Shown: positions 43,010 to 55,465, numbered from the stretch's first letter. The stretch: 64,000 bases of DNA from Oreohelix idahoensis (GCA_024509875.1 JAMPIV010016267.1:62001-126000); one strand, 5' to 3'. The notes: generated by a model from the sequence alone, not told the origin. Numbers and translations: made by a program.

Positions 43010-43177
43010 TATGGCATCACGCATCAGTAACCTCTTCTCTTCAGCTACCTTTCTATCTTCCCTTTCAATATATTTATCACATTCAGCCGTTACGTATTGA
43101 ATTAAAATCTGACCATCCATTCCCATCTCCTTTGCGGTCAGCACAGCAGCTGATCGGAATTTTGCTAGCTCCGCCAT
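43010..43177 (-). pseudogene. Probable Gag N-terminus of the Gmr1-like element
   Basis: From the ATG at 43177 the minus strand encodes MAELAKFRSAAVLTAKEMGM, then YVTAECDKYIEREDRKVAEE and KRLLMRDA. This small helical start followed by a charged coiled coil fits the N-terminus of this kind of Gag and would lead into the coiled coil at 41975. A stop follows at 43007-43009 where the 1-kb unassigned segment begins. The link is inferred from charge pattern and position. Confidence 0.5.
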
Positions 43178-43440
43178 ACTTTTTAGACAATATAATAATA
43201 TACAAGATAAATCTCTAACCAGTAAATACACTAAGTACTTCTTATGACTATAGTCTAACTAATTCTAACTAACCAGTTAACTAATTAATTATTACTGGCT
43301 GTGAAGATTCACCAACTTCTAATTGCCCTTTTAATTTAAAGGGACACTTTTAATTTTAAGGGAATTTTTACAATTTTGTTCCCCTAATTTTATTTCTCCC
43401 ACCAGGAGATCCTTATATTACTGTTTATGCTAATTATCCC

Positions 43441-43454
43441 TGGACAAGACCCCA
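43441..43454 (-). promoter_or_regulatory. Candidate primer-binding site
   Basis: Five bases past the 5' LTR end (minus strand) comes TGGGGTCTTGTCCA, which starts with the TGG expected opposite a tRNA CCA end. The tRNA was not assigned. Confidence 0.6.
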
Positions 43455-43459
43455 ATATA

Positions 43460-45566
<2,107 letters not shown>

Positions 45567-45690
45567 TTTTACCGTTATTCATCACAATACGCTCTGTTTA
45601 TGCGAACTCAAAGCAGTTTATTGTAATATATTTGCTGCATGAACGTTATCTATACGCAGTACCAACGTGTCTGTAAGGTGGCGCAGAGAG

Positions 45691-45909
45691 TCTAGACCAA
45701 TTGTTCTCAACATTTTTACGACCACGGCCCAAATTTCACAGTTAATGAAACTGGCGATCCATGCACCAACAATGTCGAGTTAAAATTAATTATAGGAATT
45801 CAAAATGCATGCCGCTTAAAACGTCGAGGAAGTAGCGCGAACCATCGCAATGTTTTCCACAATCCAATTTGGGTTCACGACCAATCGGTTGAAAATCACT
45901 TGTTTAGAC
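45691..45909. mobile_element. Possible short non-autonomous hAT element
   Basis: CAATTGTTCTCAACATTTTT at 45698 and an inverted CGGTTGAAAATCACTTG ending at 45902 are similar inverted ends of hAT type. TCTAGAC and TTTAGAC flank them. About 205 bp, no coding capacity, diverged. Confidence 0.5.
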
Positions 45910-46429
45910 TCACACTGAAGAATATACGCTTTGCACTCACACATCATATGTTGACCGTGTAGCACCCATTAACAGCGGCACCTGCTACTAACTATCTTCC
46001 TTTAACTCATCTGTTATCAGAATAAAATGCCAATTAAGACCCACACGTGAGAGTACATTTTAAAACGTGGATGAATGAAGAAACATTCACATGTAAAAAT
46101 GCATTCTGGGCGTTAATACATTTAATTTGGTGTGCTTTATTTGTAAATGGTTAACACGAAGAATGCTTGTTATTCTTTGCTATATGTGAAGGGGTCGTTA
46201 TGGTATTTATGTTATTTAAAAACGTTAATGAGTCGTCATGGTATTTGAATTGTTTAAAAACGTTAATCTGGCATTAACAATATTTTAAGTAAGAATATAA
46301 CATTTATACCTGAGTCAGTGTATGTAAAGTTGTATTTTTAGTTGCGTTGTAATATCTGTTGGAGACAGCTTGTTATGTGATAATACACGCATAAGTCTAT
46401 GGTTTTTTTAATTGATGGTGTAACTTGTC

Positions 46430-47100
46430 TAAGTTGTTTTTGGGGAATTACATCTGCTTTGTATTATGTCATGGGGTAAGTTGTCTTTTCTTAAGTGGTA
46501 ATATAAGCTTCCAAAGTTGTGTTACTGACATTAAGTTGTGGAAGTTTTCATAAGTGATAATATGTTGTCAAACGTTTGTTGCGTGTCGAAATTTTCTTTA
46601 GGATAATTTTTTAAAGTTTTGTTACGTGACAGTTTAGTATATCTGAGTTTTCATAAGCTATAATAAATGCTGTCAAATCGTTATACTTGTCTAAACTTTC
46701 TTCAGAGACATTTTAGCTGTAAGAGTGTTGTTACGTGATAGCATAAGTTGTCTAAGTTTTCATAATTGATAATATAAGCTGTCAGACTATTATGTGTCTA
46801 AATTCTCTTCCTCATAATGTAAGCTGTTAGATTTTTGTTACGTGTCTAAATTTCCTTCATTGATAATATAAGCTGTCAGACTATTGTTACGTGTCTAAAT
46901 TTCCTTCATTAATAATATAAGCTGTCAGACTATTGTTACGTGTCTAAATTTTCTTCATCCGTAATATAAGCTTTCAGAGTTTTGTTACCTGACAGTTCAA
47001 GATGTTTTAATTTTTTTTAAGTTAACGTAAGTTGTTATACTTTTGTTGTTTTATGTGATAGTCTATGTTGTCTTAAGTTTTCTTAAGTGATCATATAAAC
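46430..47100. repeat. Degenerate about 50-bp repeats upstream of exon 2
   Basis: Recurring GATAATATAAGCTGTCAGAC and TATTGTTACGTGTCTAAATT blocks, clearest at 46780-46970. Earlier copies are diverged. Confidence 0.8.
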
Positions 47101-47133
47101 CGTATAAGTTGATTTCCCCTTGTCTATACCCAG

Positions 47134-47281
47134 CTCCATACTTCGCCGACCCTCATGAATGCAAGCTGGTGGCCTTGATTGGAGAAGAGGTCAAGATTCC
47201 GTGTAAAGGATTCGGGTCTCCCAGGCCCTTCTTAGTCTGGTATAGAAACAATACAAGGATTAGCAACCACGAAAGTGACAG
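47134..47281 (+). CDS. Ig-domain exon (N-terminal half), FGFR/FGFRL1-like receptor
   Basis: Acceptor TCTATACCCAG and donor GACAG|GTAATT bound 148 bases: 2 + 48 codons + 2. The translation begins with the codon shared with the signal exon and reads PYFADPHECKLVALIGEEVK, IPCKGFGSPRPFLVWYRNNT and RISNHESD. It has the Ig hallmarks of a first Cys in IPCKG and the core Trp in LVWYR. In the FGFR family the first Ig domain sits directly after the signal peptide, as here. Other Ig receptors cannot be excluded because the kinase or C-terminal exons lie outside the window. Confidence 0.85.
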
Positions 47282-47384
47282 GTAATTTCATATAACATGT
47301 GTACCTTGTTAACTGTCCAAGAACACTATAGATACAGTGAGGACATATTTTGTGTCATGTCAATATCATCATCATCATGATCAT

Positions 47385-47635
47385 TTTTCCTTTCGCTCCG
47401 TATAGAGCCACTATGGCAGCTGGTCCCCTTGCTAGAAACACGCACTAAGCATTCACATGTTGCAGCAGTAATTTCAGCAGCAATTAGTTTTACACGATGA
47501 GGTAGCCAGCCCCATGCACAACCACATTAGTCGCCTCATACGACATGCCTGAGGGAGTGGTAGTTCCTATTCTGTCTTTGTCTCTTCAGAGACCCCATGG
47601 AACCACAAAGGGCACATGTCAGCATGCAGCGGCGT
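47385..47635 (-). repeat. Interspersed repeat family C, minus strand, in intron 2
   Basis: CTTTCGCTCCGTATAGAGCC, GGCAGCTGGTCCCCTTGCTA, GCATTCACATGTTGCAGCAG, GATGAGGTAGCCAGCCCCAT, TAGTCGCCTCATACGACATG and CTTTGTCTCTTCAGAGACCCC. It is the most complete copy in the window. An ATCATCATCATGATCA tail at 47367-47383 marks its 3' end. Confidence 0.85.
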
Positions 47636-48384
47636 TTACAGTGGCTGGCTGTTAAAAGCGAAGAGAAAGATAACCAACAGTATAAGATGTACAGTCATAT
47701 AACGTAGTAAGAACACGAAGTAAAAACGACGTCTTCTTTGATCATTCAGAACAGCAACTAATTTTAAGTAGCAAAATATGACGATGTCTCATTTACAGAA
47801 ATGGTGCACTTGGTATGTTTGTTTTTTTTCTCCATACTTTAGGGCGAAGTATGATTATTCAAATCCATTTCTATCGTTTTCAGTATTTCCAGTGTCCCGA
47901 TTTCTTGCTCTGTTCTTTTATGCTGACAGTAATTCGTGTTCTTCGTCTTAACTTCTTTTTTTTTTTACATCTCATTACCTTCCTTCTTTCTTGGTTTCCC
48001 GCACTGAAAAGGGATAGGTTGTATTTTCTGTCGCTCTTATTGTATTTGGTAGTATTTCTACTCTCTTTTTCTGTCTGTCTTGAATTAAGCAGACGCTGTT
48101 TTAGTTACGACATGCAGACGTCACAGCAGAAAGTCAAAAAGATCTTCAGAAACTGGTTTAAGAAAACAAAAAATAAACAAAAATCCAAACGAAGGTGGTC
48201 CTGTGGAAGCGAGGTCGATATCTTGTGAGTCTGCTACTATAGACAATTTTCTTACAGTTTTATGCCAAATATAATGACTTGTAGGGTTTTATTGCAGTTT
48301 CCTATTTTTCCCAGTTGAATAAAGTTAATGACACTGTTGTGAATATTTTTTTAAAAACATGCGCAATAACTAAACCTTCGTCGG
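47636..48384. other. Unassigned intron 2 sequence
   Basis: A 137-codon + frame at 47815-48228 is hydrophobic and then Lys-rich, driven by T- and A-rich DNA. No domain was seen and it is probably not an exon. Confidence 0.4.
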
Positions 48385-48541
48385 CATTACACATCTTTTA
48401 CATTCCTGTCATCAGTATTACACATCTCTTACATTCCTGTTATCAGCATTACACATCTCTTACATTCCTGTCATCAGCATTACACATCTCTTACATTCCT
48501 GTCATCAGCATTACACATCTCTTACATTCCTGTCATCAGCG
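48385..48541. repeat. 31-bp minisatellite ending 35 bp before exon 3
   Basis: Five copies of CATTACACATCTCTTACATT followed by CCTGTCATCAG. Each unit is a pyrimidine-rich tract ending in CAG, so it resembles a 3' splice site. Confidence 0.95.
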
Positions 48542-48574
48542 TACATAATGTCAAAAAATACATGTGGATTTCAG

Positions 48575-48699
48575 GGTAAAAATTCGGAAAAATACTCTGA
48601 GAATAAGTAAAGCAGAGGCAGAAGATTCTGGGGCCTACAGCTGCCATCTTTTCAATAATCACGGGGAGAAGTGGATCAACTACACCTTACTAGTCGCAA
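48575..48699 (+). CDS. Ig-domain exon (C-terminal half), FGFR/FGFRL1-like receptor
   Basis: Acceptor GTGGATTTCAG and donor GCA|A|GTAAGT give 125 bases: 1 + 41 codons + 1, in phase with both neighbours. Translation: VKIRKNTLRISKAEAEDSGA, YSCHLFNNHGEKWINYTLLV and A. The DSGAYSC motif supplies the second Ig cysteine. Together with the previous exon it makes one complete Ig domain of about 90 residues. The INYTLLV strand at its end parallels the end of Ig1 in FGFRL1-type receptors. An N-linked glycosylation site is possible at NYT. Confidence 0.88.
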
Positions 48700-48928
48700 G
48701 TAAGTATTCCTTTGAAATTGTATTCCTGCTAAAATTTGGATGTTTCTCGATTGTGACGTGAATGAACGTTTATGAGCTAACAGATTGACTTGACTAAAAG
48801 TGATTGACTTTAATAGTTGCATGTTCTTCTTTCATAATTTCTCTCTATCTCCCCCCTTGTGTCTGTTATTTAGCACTGCAGCAGTATGTTATAACTGTTG
48901 TGTCATTTCATTGTTATTATCTTTGTAG

Positions 48929-48997
48929 ATGAAACAGAGATGAAGAAATATCTGGGAGTGCCTGATGACCCGGACTACGTCGACCCGAGGTCACCAG
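48929..48997 (+). CDS. Acidic linker exon, FGFR/FGFRL1-like receptor
   Basis: Acceptor TTATCTTTGTAG and donor ACCAG|GTGAGT bound 69 bases: 2 + 22 codons + 1, keeping phase. The first codon is completed with the previous exon as Asn, then ETEMKKYLGVPDDPDYVDPR and SP. A short acidic linker after Ig1 is where FGFRs have their acid box, but it is much weaker here. The following exon (phase 1) was not found in the remaining 15 kb. Confidence 0.75.
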
Positions 48998-49084
48998 GTG
49001 AGTAGACTTATCTCAATATGTTTGTCCTTACATTTCTCACGGCTGTTATTCGTTATTGCAACCTCATTCTTGATAGCATCTTCA

Positions 49085-49315
49085 TCATCATTTCCCGTCT
49101 TGCTCCCTGTGGATCATGGAACCACCACTGCTAACTGACTCCCTTACAAGAATCGTGCGCCAAAGCATCTACGTGCCCTTGCAGCAGCGTTATCTGTCAT
49201 GGAGAGATTGCCAGCTCCCATACACCACTTCACATTAGTCACTTCATACAAAAAGCCATAGGGAGCATTACTGATGTTCTTCCATTGTCCTCTCTGAGAC
49301 ACCCCAGTTATATAT
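49085..49315 (-). repeat. Interspersed repeat family C, minus strand, in intron 4
   Basis: CGTCTTGCTCCCTGTGGATC, CCAAAGCATCTACGTGCCC, TTGCAGCAGCGTTATCTG, GAGATTGCCAGCTCCCAT and CACTTCACATTAGTCACTTC. It carries an ATCTTCATCATCATTT tail before it. Confidence 0.8.
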
Positions 49316-49497
49316 TAAATTTAATGTATTTGTGCGATGAATTATTCTTTTTATATTTGCTTTTATTTACTCAACGGTCTGTTTGTCTCTTTTGTAAATA
49401 CTAGTGTTGGTGAAATAAACCACGTTTAAACCAGATCTTTGCTTTATATTATAGATACATACACACCCGGCCTTTTGGTCTGAGCTCTAGTTTCGAA

Positions 49498-49545
49498 ATT
49501 TTACCTCGTTTTGGCGGGACCACGCCCCGTTCAGAGTATATATTA
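49498..49545. repeat. Interspersed repeat family D, copy 4 (partial)
   Basis: ACCTCGTTTTGGCGGGACCA and CGCCCCGTTCAGAG. Confidence 0.65.
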
Positions 49546-49575
49546 CAGTTCTGCTTAAACGCTACGCTCTTGTAC

Positions 49576-49702
49576 AGTGCTTCTTAATCTGTTTTGTGCC
49601 GTAGACCCCCGCCGCCTTAGAAAAAAAATTGTTAACAAACGCGTAATTAAACATTTGACATTTTGAATTTACACGAACACCGTACAACCGATTTACGGAG
49701 AC

Positions 49703-49737
<35 letters not shown>

Positions 49738-49740
49738 GAG
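49576..49740. mobile_element. hAT-like terminus with C30 homopolymer
   Basis: CAGTGCTTCTTAATCTGTTT and TGTGCCGTAGACCCC resemble a hAT 5' end. It is followed by unmatched sequence and about 30 C in a row at 49706-49735. No opposite end was seen. Confidence 0.45.
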
Positions 49741-49917
49741 AAGGGATAGTGGAACACAAGTTAAGAAGCTCATTTCTAGTACATTAGGACAGCGGTAGGC
49801 AACACGGACACTGTGGAGATCTGTTTTAGAAACAATGAGTTGTCTAAAGAGATAAATCATATCTTGCTTCAAGCTTAGTCGGAGTTTAGAATAAATGCAG
49901 CCCGTATTGTCATTCAT

Positions 49918-50316
49918 TCATAACCCTCCACTCCCAAAGGAGCATAGGCCTTCAACAAACACATACCAAGTCCTCCTGTCACGTGCCATCATCTCAAGTT
50001 CTTTCCATGTTCTCATCATTTTCACCTCTGTTTCCAGCTCTCTTCTCCATGTGCTTCTTGGTCTACCTCTGCCTCTCTTGCCCTGGGGGTTCCAGAACAA
50101 GGACTGCCTTGTAATGCTATCAACAGGTTTCCTCAGTGTGTGTCCTATCCATCGCCATCGTCTTCTTCTCATCTCTTGTTCCACTGGCACTTGTCTAGTT
50201 CTTGTCATCAGTTCCACGTTGGTAACCTTGTCGTACCATTTTAATCCCTCTATTCTACGCAAGCACCCATTTATGAAAGTCTTAGCTTTTTGGTTGTTGT
50301 CTTTGCTGTTCTCCAT
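49918..50316 (-). pseudogene. LINE A polyprotein C-terminus
   Basis: Encodes AKTFINGCLRRIEGLKWYDK, VTNVELMTRTRQVPVEQEMR, RWRWIGHTLRKPVDSITRQS, RGRGRPRSTWRRELETEVKM and TWYVFVEGLCSFGSGG. It is one frame off from the preceding RT piece, with overlap at 50271-50316. This is the domain from which the minisatellite at 34301 was born. Confidence 0.88.
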
Positions 50317-50948
50317 GTCTCCGAGTCATACAATAGGACTGACTTCACATTTGAGTTGAAGATTCTTATTTTCGTGTTGGATCCTATTTCTCTTGATCTC
50401 CATATATTTCCCAATGCAATGAAAGCTCCTCTTGCCTTTTGTATTCTTATTTTGATACCGCTGTCTGTCCCTCCAACTTTGTCTATATTACTGCCAAGAT
50501 ATGTGTACGATTCTACATCTTGTATTGGTGTTTCTTTAAGTTCAACCCTGTTATCATTACCTGCATTTATTCTCATTATCTTTGTCTTTTCCCTGTGTAT
50601 TTTCAGACCCAATTGCTGTGACCTCTCATTGAGTGTTTTCAATTTGTCCTGCATCTGATTACGGTTATGGGACAGAAGAGCTAAGTCATCAGCAAAATCC
50701 AGATCATCCAACTGCTTAGTCAGAGCCCACTGGATTCCATTTCTGTTGTGTGTTGTCGATGATCTCATAACCCAATCTATTGCCAGCAAGAAAAGAAATG
50801 GAGACAAGAGGCATCCCTGTCGCACTCCTGTTCTTATCCCAAACGGTTCTGTAAGCTGTCCTTCGTGAAGAACTCTGCATGTCATGTCTTCATATGTTTT
50901 CTTTATTAAATTAATGATCTTCAGGGGAACTCCATAATGCCTCATCAA
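50271..50948 (-). pseudogene. LINE A reverse transcriptase, central part
   Basis: Contains TGVRQGCLLSPFLFLLAIDW (residues 40-59), LDDLDFADDLALLSH with the catalytic FADD at 85-88, and YTYLGSNIDKVGGTDSGIKI. Upstream RT motifs lie in other frames at 50950-51250 with several stops, so the enzyme is dead. Confidence 0.9.
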
Positions 50949-51189
50949 TTTCCAAAGTGATTCTGTCTACACTGTCAAATGCCTTTTCGTAGTCCACAAA
51001 CCCGATGTATAGTGGTGAATTCCATTCCAGACTTTGTTCAACTATTATTCTCAAAGTGGCTATCTGGTCTGTACATGATCTGTTTTGTTGAAAACCTGCT
51101 TGTTCATCTCTCAGTTTCTTGTCTATGGACTCTTTTTAATCTCTGAAGGATAATCCTGTTTAATACTTTTCCTGGCACAGATAGTAACA

Positions 51190-51684
51190 TTATTCCTCTA
51201 TAATTTGTGCACTCTTGTAAATTTCCCTTCTTAGGCAACTTAACCAAATATCCTTCCTTCCATTCTGCTGTATCTCGTCCTTTTCCCAGACTTTAACAAG
51301 TAATTTATATAACATCTCTGTAGCCGTGTCGATATCTGTTTTGATGGCCTCTGCTGGAATGCCATCAGGTCCAGACGCTTTCCCATCTCTTAGAAGCTTT
51401 ATGGCTTTCTTTATTTCTTCCTTCGTTGGTCTTTCACCGTTAATTTGTAGCTCTTCTTCTGCTGGCTGGATGTCCGGCGGGTTTTGTGGAGCTGGTCTAT
51501 TGAGAAGGTCCCCAAAATATTCTGTCCACCTCTTTATTTGCTCTTGTATATTGCTGAGCAGTTTCCCATTCTTGTCTTTTATGAGGCAACTTGTTTGCTT
51601 GTATTTCCCTGTTAGCTTCTTTGTGCTGCTATACAGTTCTCTCATATTTCCTTTTGCTGCAGCATCTTCTGCCTCTCTTGCCAA
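51190..51684 (-). pseudogene. LINE A linker and start of RT
   Basis: Encodes EDAAAKGNMRELYSSTKKLT, IQEQIKRWTEYFGDLLNRPA and DGKASGPDGIPAEAIKTD, the conserved lead into LINE reverse transcriptase. It is in frame with the segment at 51721-52308 but separated from it by a single stop codon at 51721. Frame is lost at about 51240. Confidence 0.88.
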
Positions 51685-51720
51685 CTCCTCAATATACTTC
51701 CTCTTGTCTCTTTTGATACT

Positions 51721-52287
51721 TCATTTTACTTCTTTGTTTGCTTCTGTGTACACTTCTTGAGCCTTGGCTTTGGAACTTCTGGTTTTGCTTGTGTTTAAAT
51801 CTGCTTTCTTGTTTTTTCTGTCTTTTATCTTATTGATGGTTTCTGTTGTTATCCATGCTTTTTGTTGTCTTTCCCTTTTCCCCAGTATTTCTTCACATGT
51901 CTCCTTCCATACAGTTTTGACCTGCTGCCAATAGTCTTCTGTATTCTCTACATTTTCCAGCTGTTGGAGCACTTGGAATTTGTTGGATACTGTGACCGCA
52001 AATTTGTCTCTTGTTTCTTGATTTCTTAGCTGTCCTACATTAAACTGTTGTCTATAATTTTGCATTGTTGCATATCTCTTGAGTTTCATTTTTACTTTGG
52101 CTATCAGAAGATGGTGATCTGATGCCACATCTGCTCCTCTATATACCTTTACATCCTGCAATGATGATCTAAACTTCTTGTTTATGCATATATGATCAAT
52201 CCGATTTTCTGTTCTATGGTCTGGTGATATCCATGTTGCCTTGTGTATTCTCTTATGCGGAAACATGCTTCCTCCTATAGCCAGTTG
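51721..52287 (-). pseudogene. LINE A endonuclease C-terminal part
   Basis: Reads QLAIGGSMFPHKRIHKATWI, SPDHRTENRIDHICINKKFR, GADVASDHHLLIAKVKMKLK. The SDHHL motif holds the final catalytic Asp-His of AP-like endonucleases. This kind of sequence is often annotated as craniofacial development protein 2-like because that protein carries an RTE endonuclease. The 5' end is cut by the foldback element. Confidence 0.88.
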
Positions 52288-53297
52288 GGTTCTTGTGCGT
52301 TTATTCACCGGTTAAATCAAATTCTGGAAATTTATTACCAAAACTGAGAACCGTACTTTTTCTTGACTGAAAAATGTTGATTTCACATTGTGATTTGGGA
52401 GGCAAGTTAAAAAAAAAAAAGCGTTTCTCTTGCATTCATAGTTGACACGCTTACGACAGACCCGCCCGCAACCCCCCCCCCTCCCCCACCGTATTTTTTT
52501 AAAAAAGTTTATAAACCAATAGAACGGAATTGAATCAGTTCTACAAGTTAACGGTACAAAGGAAACAAGGGAAATCGCTGCCATTGCCTTCTCTAACTCA
52601 AGATCAGAGTCAGGCACCCTTTTACAGCTGGTTTGACTGATGCGTGACACATGTTCCCTTCCTCGCTGCCGTTGCCTTCTCTAACTCAGGATCAGAGTCA
52701 GGTACCCATTTACAGCTGGTTATGGAGTGTTAGAGACTTCACCATACTAGGTCCAGCATCAAGAGGTGGGGAGACCAGTTTCCTTCCTAGCTGTCTTTTC
52801 CTTCCCTAACTCAAAGTTAAGTACCCGTTTATAGCTAGGTAGACCCCATCTCTCGATGCTGGACTTAGTATGGTGAAGTCTCTAACACTCCATAACCAGC
52901 TGTAAATGGGTACCTGACTCTGATCCTGAGTTAGAGAAGGCAACGGCAGCGAGGAAGGGAACAGGTGTCACGCATCAGTCTAACCAGCTGTAAAAGGGTA
53001 CCTGCCTCTGATCTTGAGTTAGAGAAGGCAACGGCAGCGAGGAAGGGAACAGGCCACCCCACCTCATAAAGCTGGGAACCAGTACATCGAAGTCTATAAC
53101 ACTTCACTCCCCTACGGCAGAATGTGCTACGTGACTACAACCTTACGAACGGCAGGCGTGTTTTAAAAAAAATTCTAAGCAACGGGGGAGGGAGGAGAGG
53201 ACAATGACACTTTTTCAGTCAAGAAAGAGTACGGTGATCGGTTTGGGTAATAAATATCCACAATTTGATTTAACCGGTGAATTAACGCACAAGTACC
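52288..53297. mobile_element. 1,010-bp foldback DNA transposon inside LINE A
   Basis: Exact 8-bp duplications GCCAGTTG flank it (52280-52287 and 53298-53305). Its ends are inverted repeats starting GGTWCTTGTGCGTTWATTCA, and similarity continues for at least 80 bases. The inner arms (about 52590-53080) also form an inverted repeat, made of SINE-1 body segments in opposite orientations. Nearly the whole element can therefore fold back. No transposase. An 8-bp duplication suits hAT, Mutator-like or P-type elements; the long inverted repeats favour Mutator-like. Removing it and one duplication rejoins the LINE coding sequence. Confidence 0.88.
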
Positions 53298-54001
53298 GCC
53301 AGTTGATTTGAAGCACAGAAGTTTGCGAGTAGTTCCCCATTTCATTCATTATTCCTAGCCCATGTTTTCCCATGACTTCTTCAAATCCGGTGTTGACTGT
53401 ACCTATCTTTGCATTCATGTCACCCATCAAAATTGTGATGTCTCTTCTTTTTACTTTATCCATAGTTTCCTGTAGTCTAGTATAAAATGCTTCTTTCACA
53501 GACTCTTCTTTGTCATTAGTTGGTGCATAACATTGGATGACATTTACATGACATTTCTTTTCAGCTGTTTTGAAAGTAGCTGTTATTATTCTGGGTCCAA
53601 CAGCTTCACATTCAATGAGTGTTTTCTGTGCTTCTTTAGATAACATAAGAGCTACCCCTTCACTGTGGTGTGAACATTCGTCTTCATGTCCTGAGGACAG
53701 CACCAATTCACCTGTGATGAGTTTCTTCCTGTCTACCCCCTGTCCACTTTGTTTCACACATTCCCAGAACCTCGATTTTGTATTCCCTCATTTCTGCTGC
53801 TACTTGCGCCACTTTCCCTTGTTCGTTTAATGTCCGAACATTCCAGGTGCCAAATCTGGAAGTTCTCCTAGAAGAAAGAAGGTTAATCAGCAACACAGAC
53901 TCCTTTCGGCTTTCTCTGTGTTGCATCATACGCCTCCCTGCGAGAGGACCTTCCCCTGTCTTGGATGGCTGTGTTTTATTTTCTTTAATTGACTTGTCCA
54001 T
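53298..54001 (-). pseudogene. LINE A endonuclease N-terminal part
   Basis: Two overlapping frames. 54001-53708 has FGTWNVRTLNEQGKVAQVAA and EVLGMCETKWTGG (N and E catalytic positions). 53757 onward has GVALMLSKEAQKTLIECEA, VIQCYAPTNDKEESVKEA, TILMGDMNAKIG (GDxN motif) and HGLGIMNEMGN. It is broken by the frame change at about 53720 and by the foldback insertion. Confidence 0.88.
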
Positions 54002-54166
54002 GTTTGTTGAAGTTTTTTGTGGTTTAAATTTTTTACGGGATGGGGGTAACCGGCCTCATGTCCAACCCTCCTTAGTCGCTTTCTACGACATGCTTGGCAG
54101 GGAACAGTGTTACTATTCTTTGCTCCCCTTTCGAGCCCCGGTAACACACGGGTGAGCCAGTATTGT

Positions 54167-55453
54167 ATGTGACTTAACTCTAGCGGACGTTCTGCTTCCC
54201 ACAATTCCACCAACAGAACAGTGGACAGTACAAACTAATGAATGTTTTTACAGAATGTGAACTTCATTTCAAAGAAAAGATCACATTACTGTCTTATGTG
54301 GTTCATGGTTAAAGTGATTTTTGGTCAGCTAGCTTGTGAGTTTTCACGGAGAATGAGAAAAAAGTACTTTTAATTATGGTGATACTGCGCTTTAAAGACC
54401 GGCAAGCCAGAAATTGTTTACCTTTTTACATTAATTATTTTTTTTCAGAACAAGGAGTGTCGTGTAATCCTATCAACAGCATACCGTTATAGCAGTTATG
54501 TATTCTCACATTTGAACGACCAATTTGGTGCATATTGGTTTTCCATTACACAAGTTGAATCTCCCCACTATATCTCCACATTATTTGAAAAGGCCACAGT
54601 TAGCGAAAAGTTATCATTCTAATAATGTTCTGATTTGTTAGATAATTGTGAGAGTAATTCTTCCTCAAGTATCATGCCTGGTGTCGTAGGTGACAATGTC
54701 TTTCCTCAACTTCCTGTCTCCAGTCCTATTTATCACTTCTGTTGTTGACTTTCATGCCAAGATGTCAAACTGTGGAGAGTAATTAGCTTGTGGTAAAGCC
54801 CTTGTAGACATTTTCTTTTTAGGTCGGTCTCAGAAATAAACGCATTTTCTTCCTCCTTTTTTCCACATTTTTACCCTCGTTCCATGTTGCTTGCGGAATG
54901 GAGACACGGGGAAAGAAAGGCAGAGATAAAGAGCAAGGTGACATGAATCATTGACACCCAGAAAATAGTCCAGCCCGCACTTAAGACAGAAGCCCATCGT
55001 GCGTGCAGTAGCGAAAGTGAGCGCAACAGAGATAGTAGCCATACATTTCTTATCTGAGACGCTACCACTCGCAAGGAGGCAGGAGTTGCTGTAGATAAAA
55101 TTGGCAAGATTTTTTTCACTTCAGCTGCTCGTAATTGGAGTCAAGATCTCACCAAATGTTCCTGGAGGCCACCAAGGTTATCGATTTTATTACTTAGTTC
55201 AGGCGGAGATGTAGTAGAACTCTCCGCTGCCTTTGTTTATTTTTCGGTTAGTGATCAGACCCTTATAAGACCGGAAGTGATTACGGAAAGGTAACAGTAA
55301 TATTGTAGAATGGTTCTCATGTACTGTATACCATAATTTACTATACTCAGTTTGTAGTACTGTAGTTGCAAAGGAGAAACGATGCCATGATCAGGTATCC
55401 GCAGTTGAAAACACTGTCGGGAATTAAAGACAAGGTATGTCCTAATTGTAACC
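54167..55453. other. Unassigned intron or flank sequence
   Basis: No gene or known repeat family recognised. Open frames at 54830-55119 (-) show no domain. Confidence 0.35.
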
Positions 55454-55465
55454 CATCAGAGGTTT
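55454..55465. repeat. 12-bp target-site duplication of LINE B
   Basis: CATCAGAGGTTT here and at 59034-59045. Confidence 0.9.

Larger units (their letters stand above)
49911..54156 (-). mobile_element. LINE A (RTE-like), near full-length, minus strand
   Basis: CCCGTATTGT at 49901-49910 and CCAGTATTGT at 54157-54166 form an imperfect 10-bp target duplication. Without the foldback insert at 52288-53297 and its 8-bp duplication the element is about 3.23 kb, a usual RTE size. It encodes an AP-like endonuclease (5', high coordinates) and then reverse transcriptase, and ends in an (ATGA)n-like tail (ATTCATTCAT on +). Several stops and frameshifts make it inactive. Other copies lie at 2800, 5513, 19385, 23455, 28661, 34180 and 61430. 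Confidence 0.88.

Noticed and set aside
47815..48228. Extra exon of the receptor gene (137 aa)
   Set aside because: No matching splice signals in phase. Composition reflects T- and A-rich DNA, and the adjoining exons already join correctly without it.
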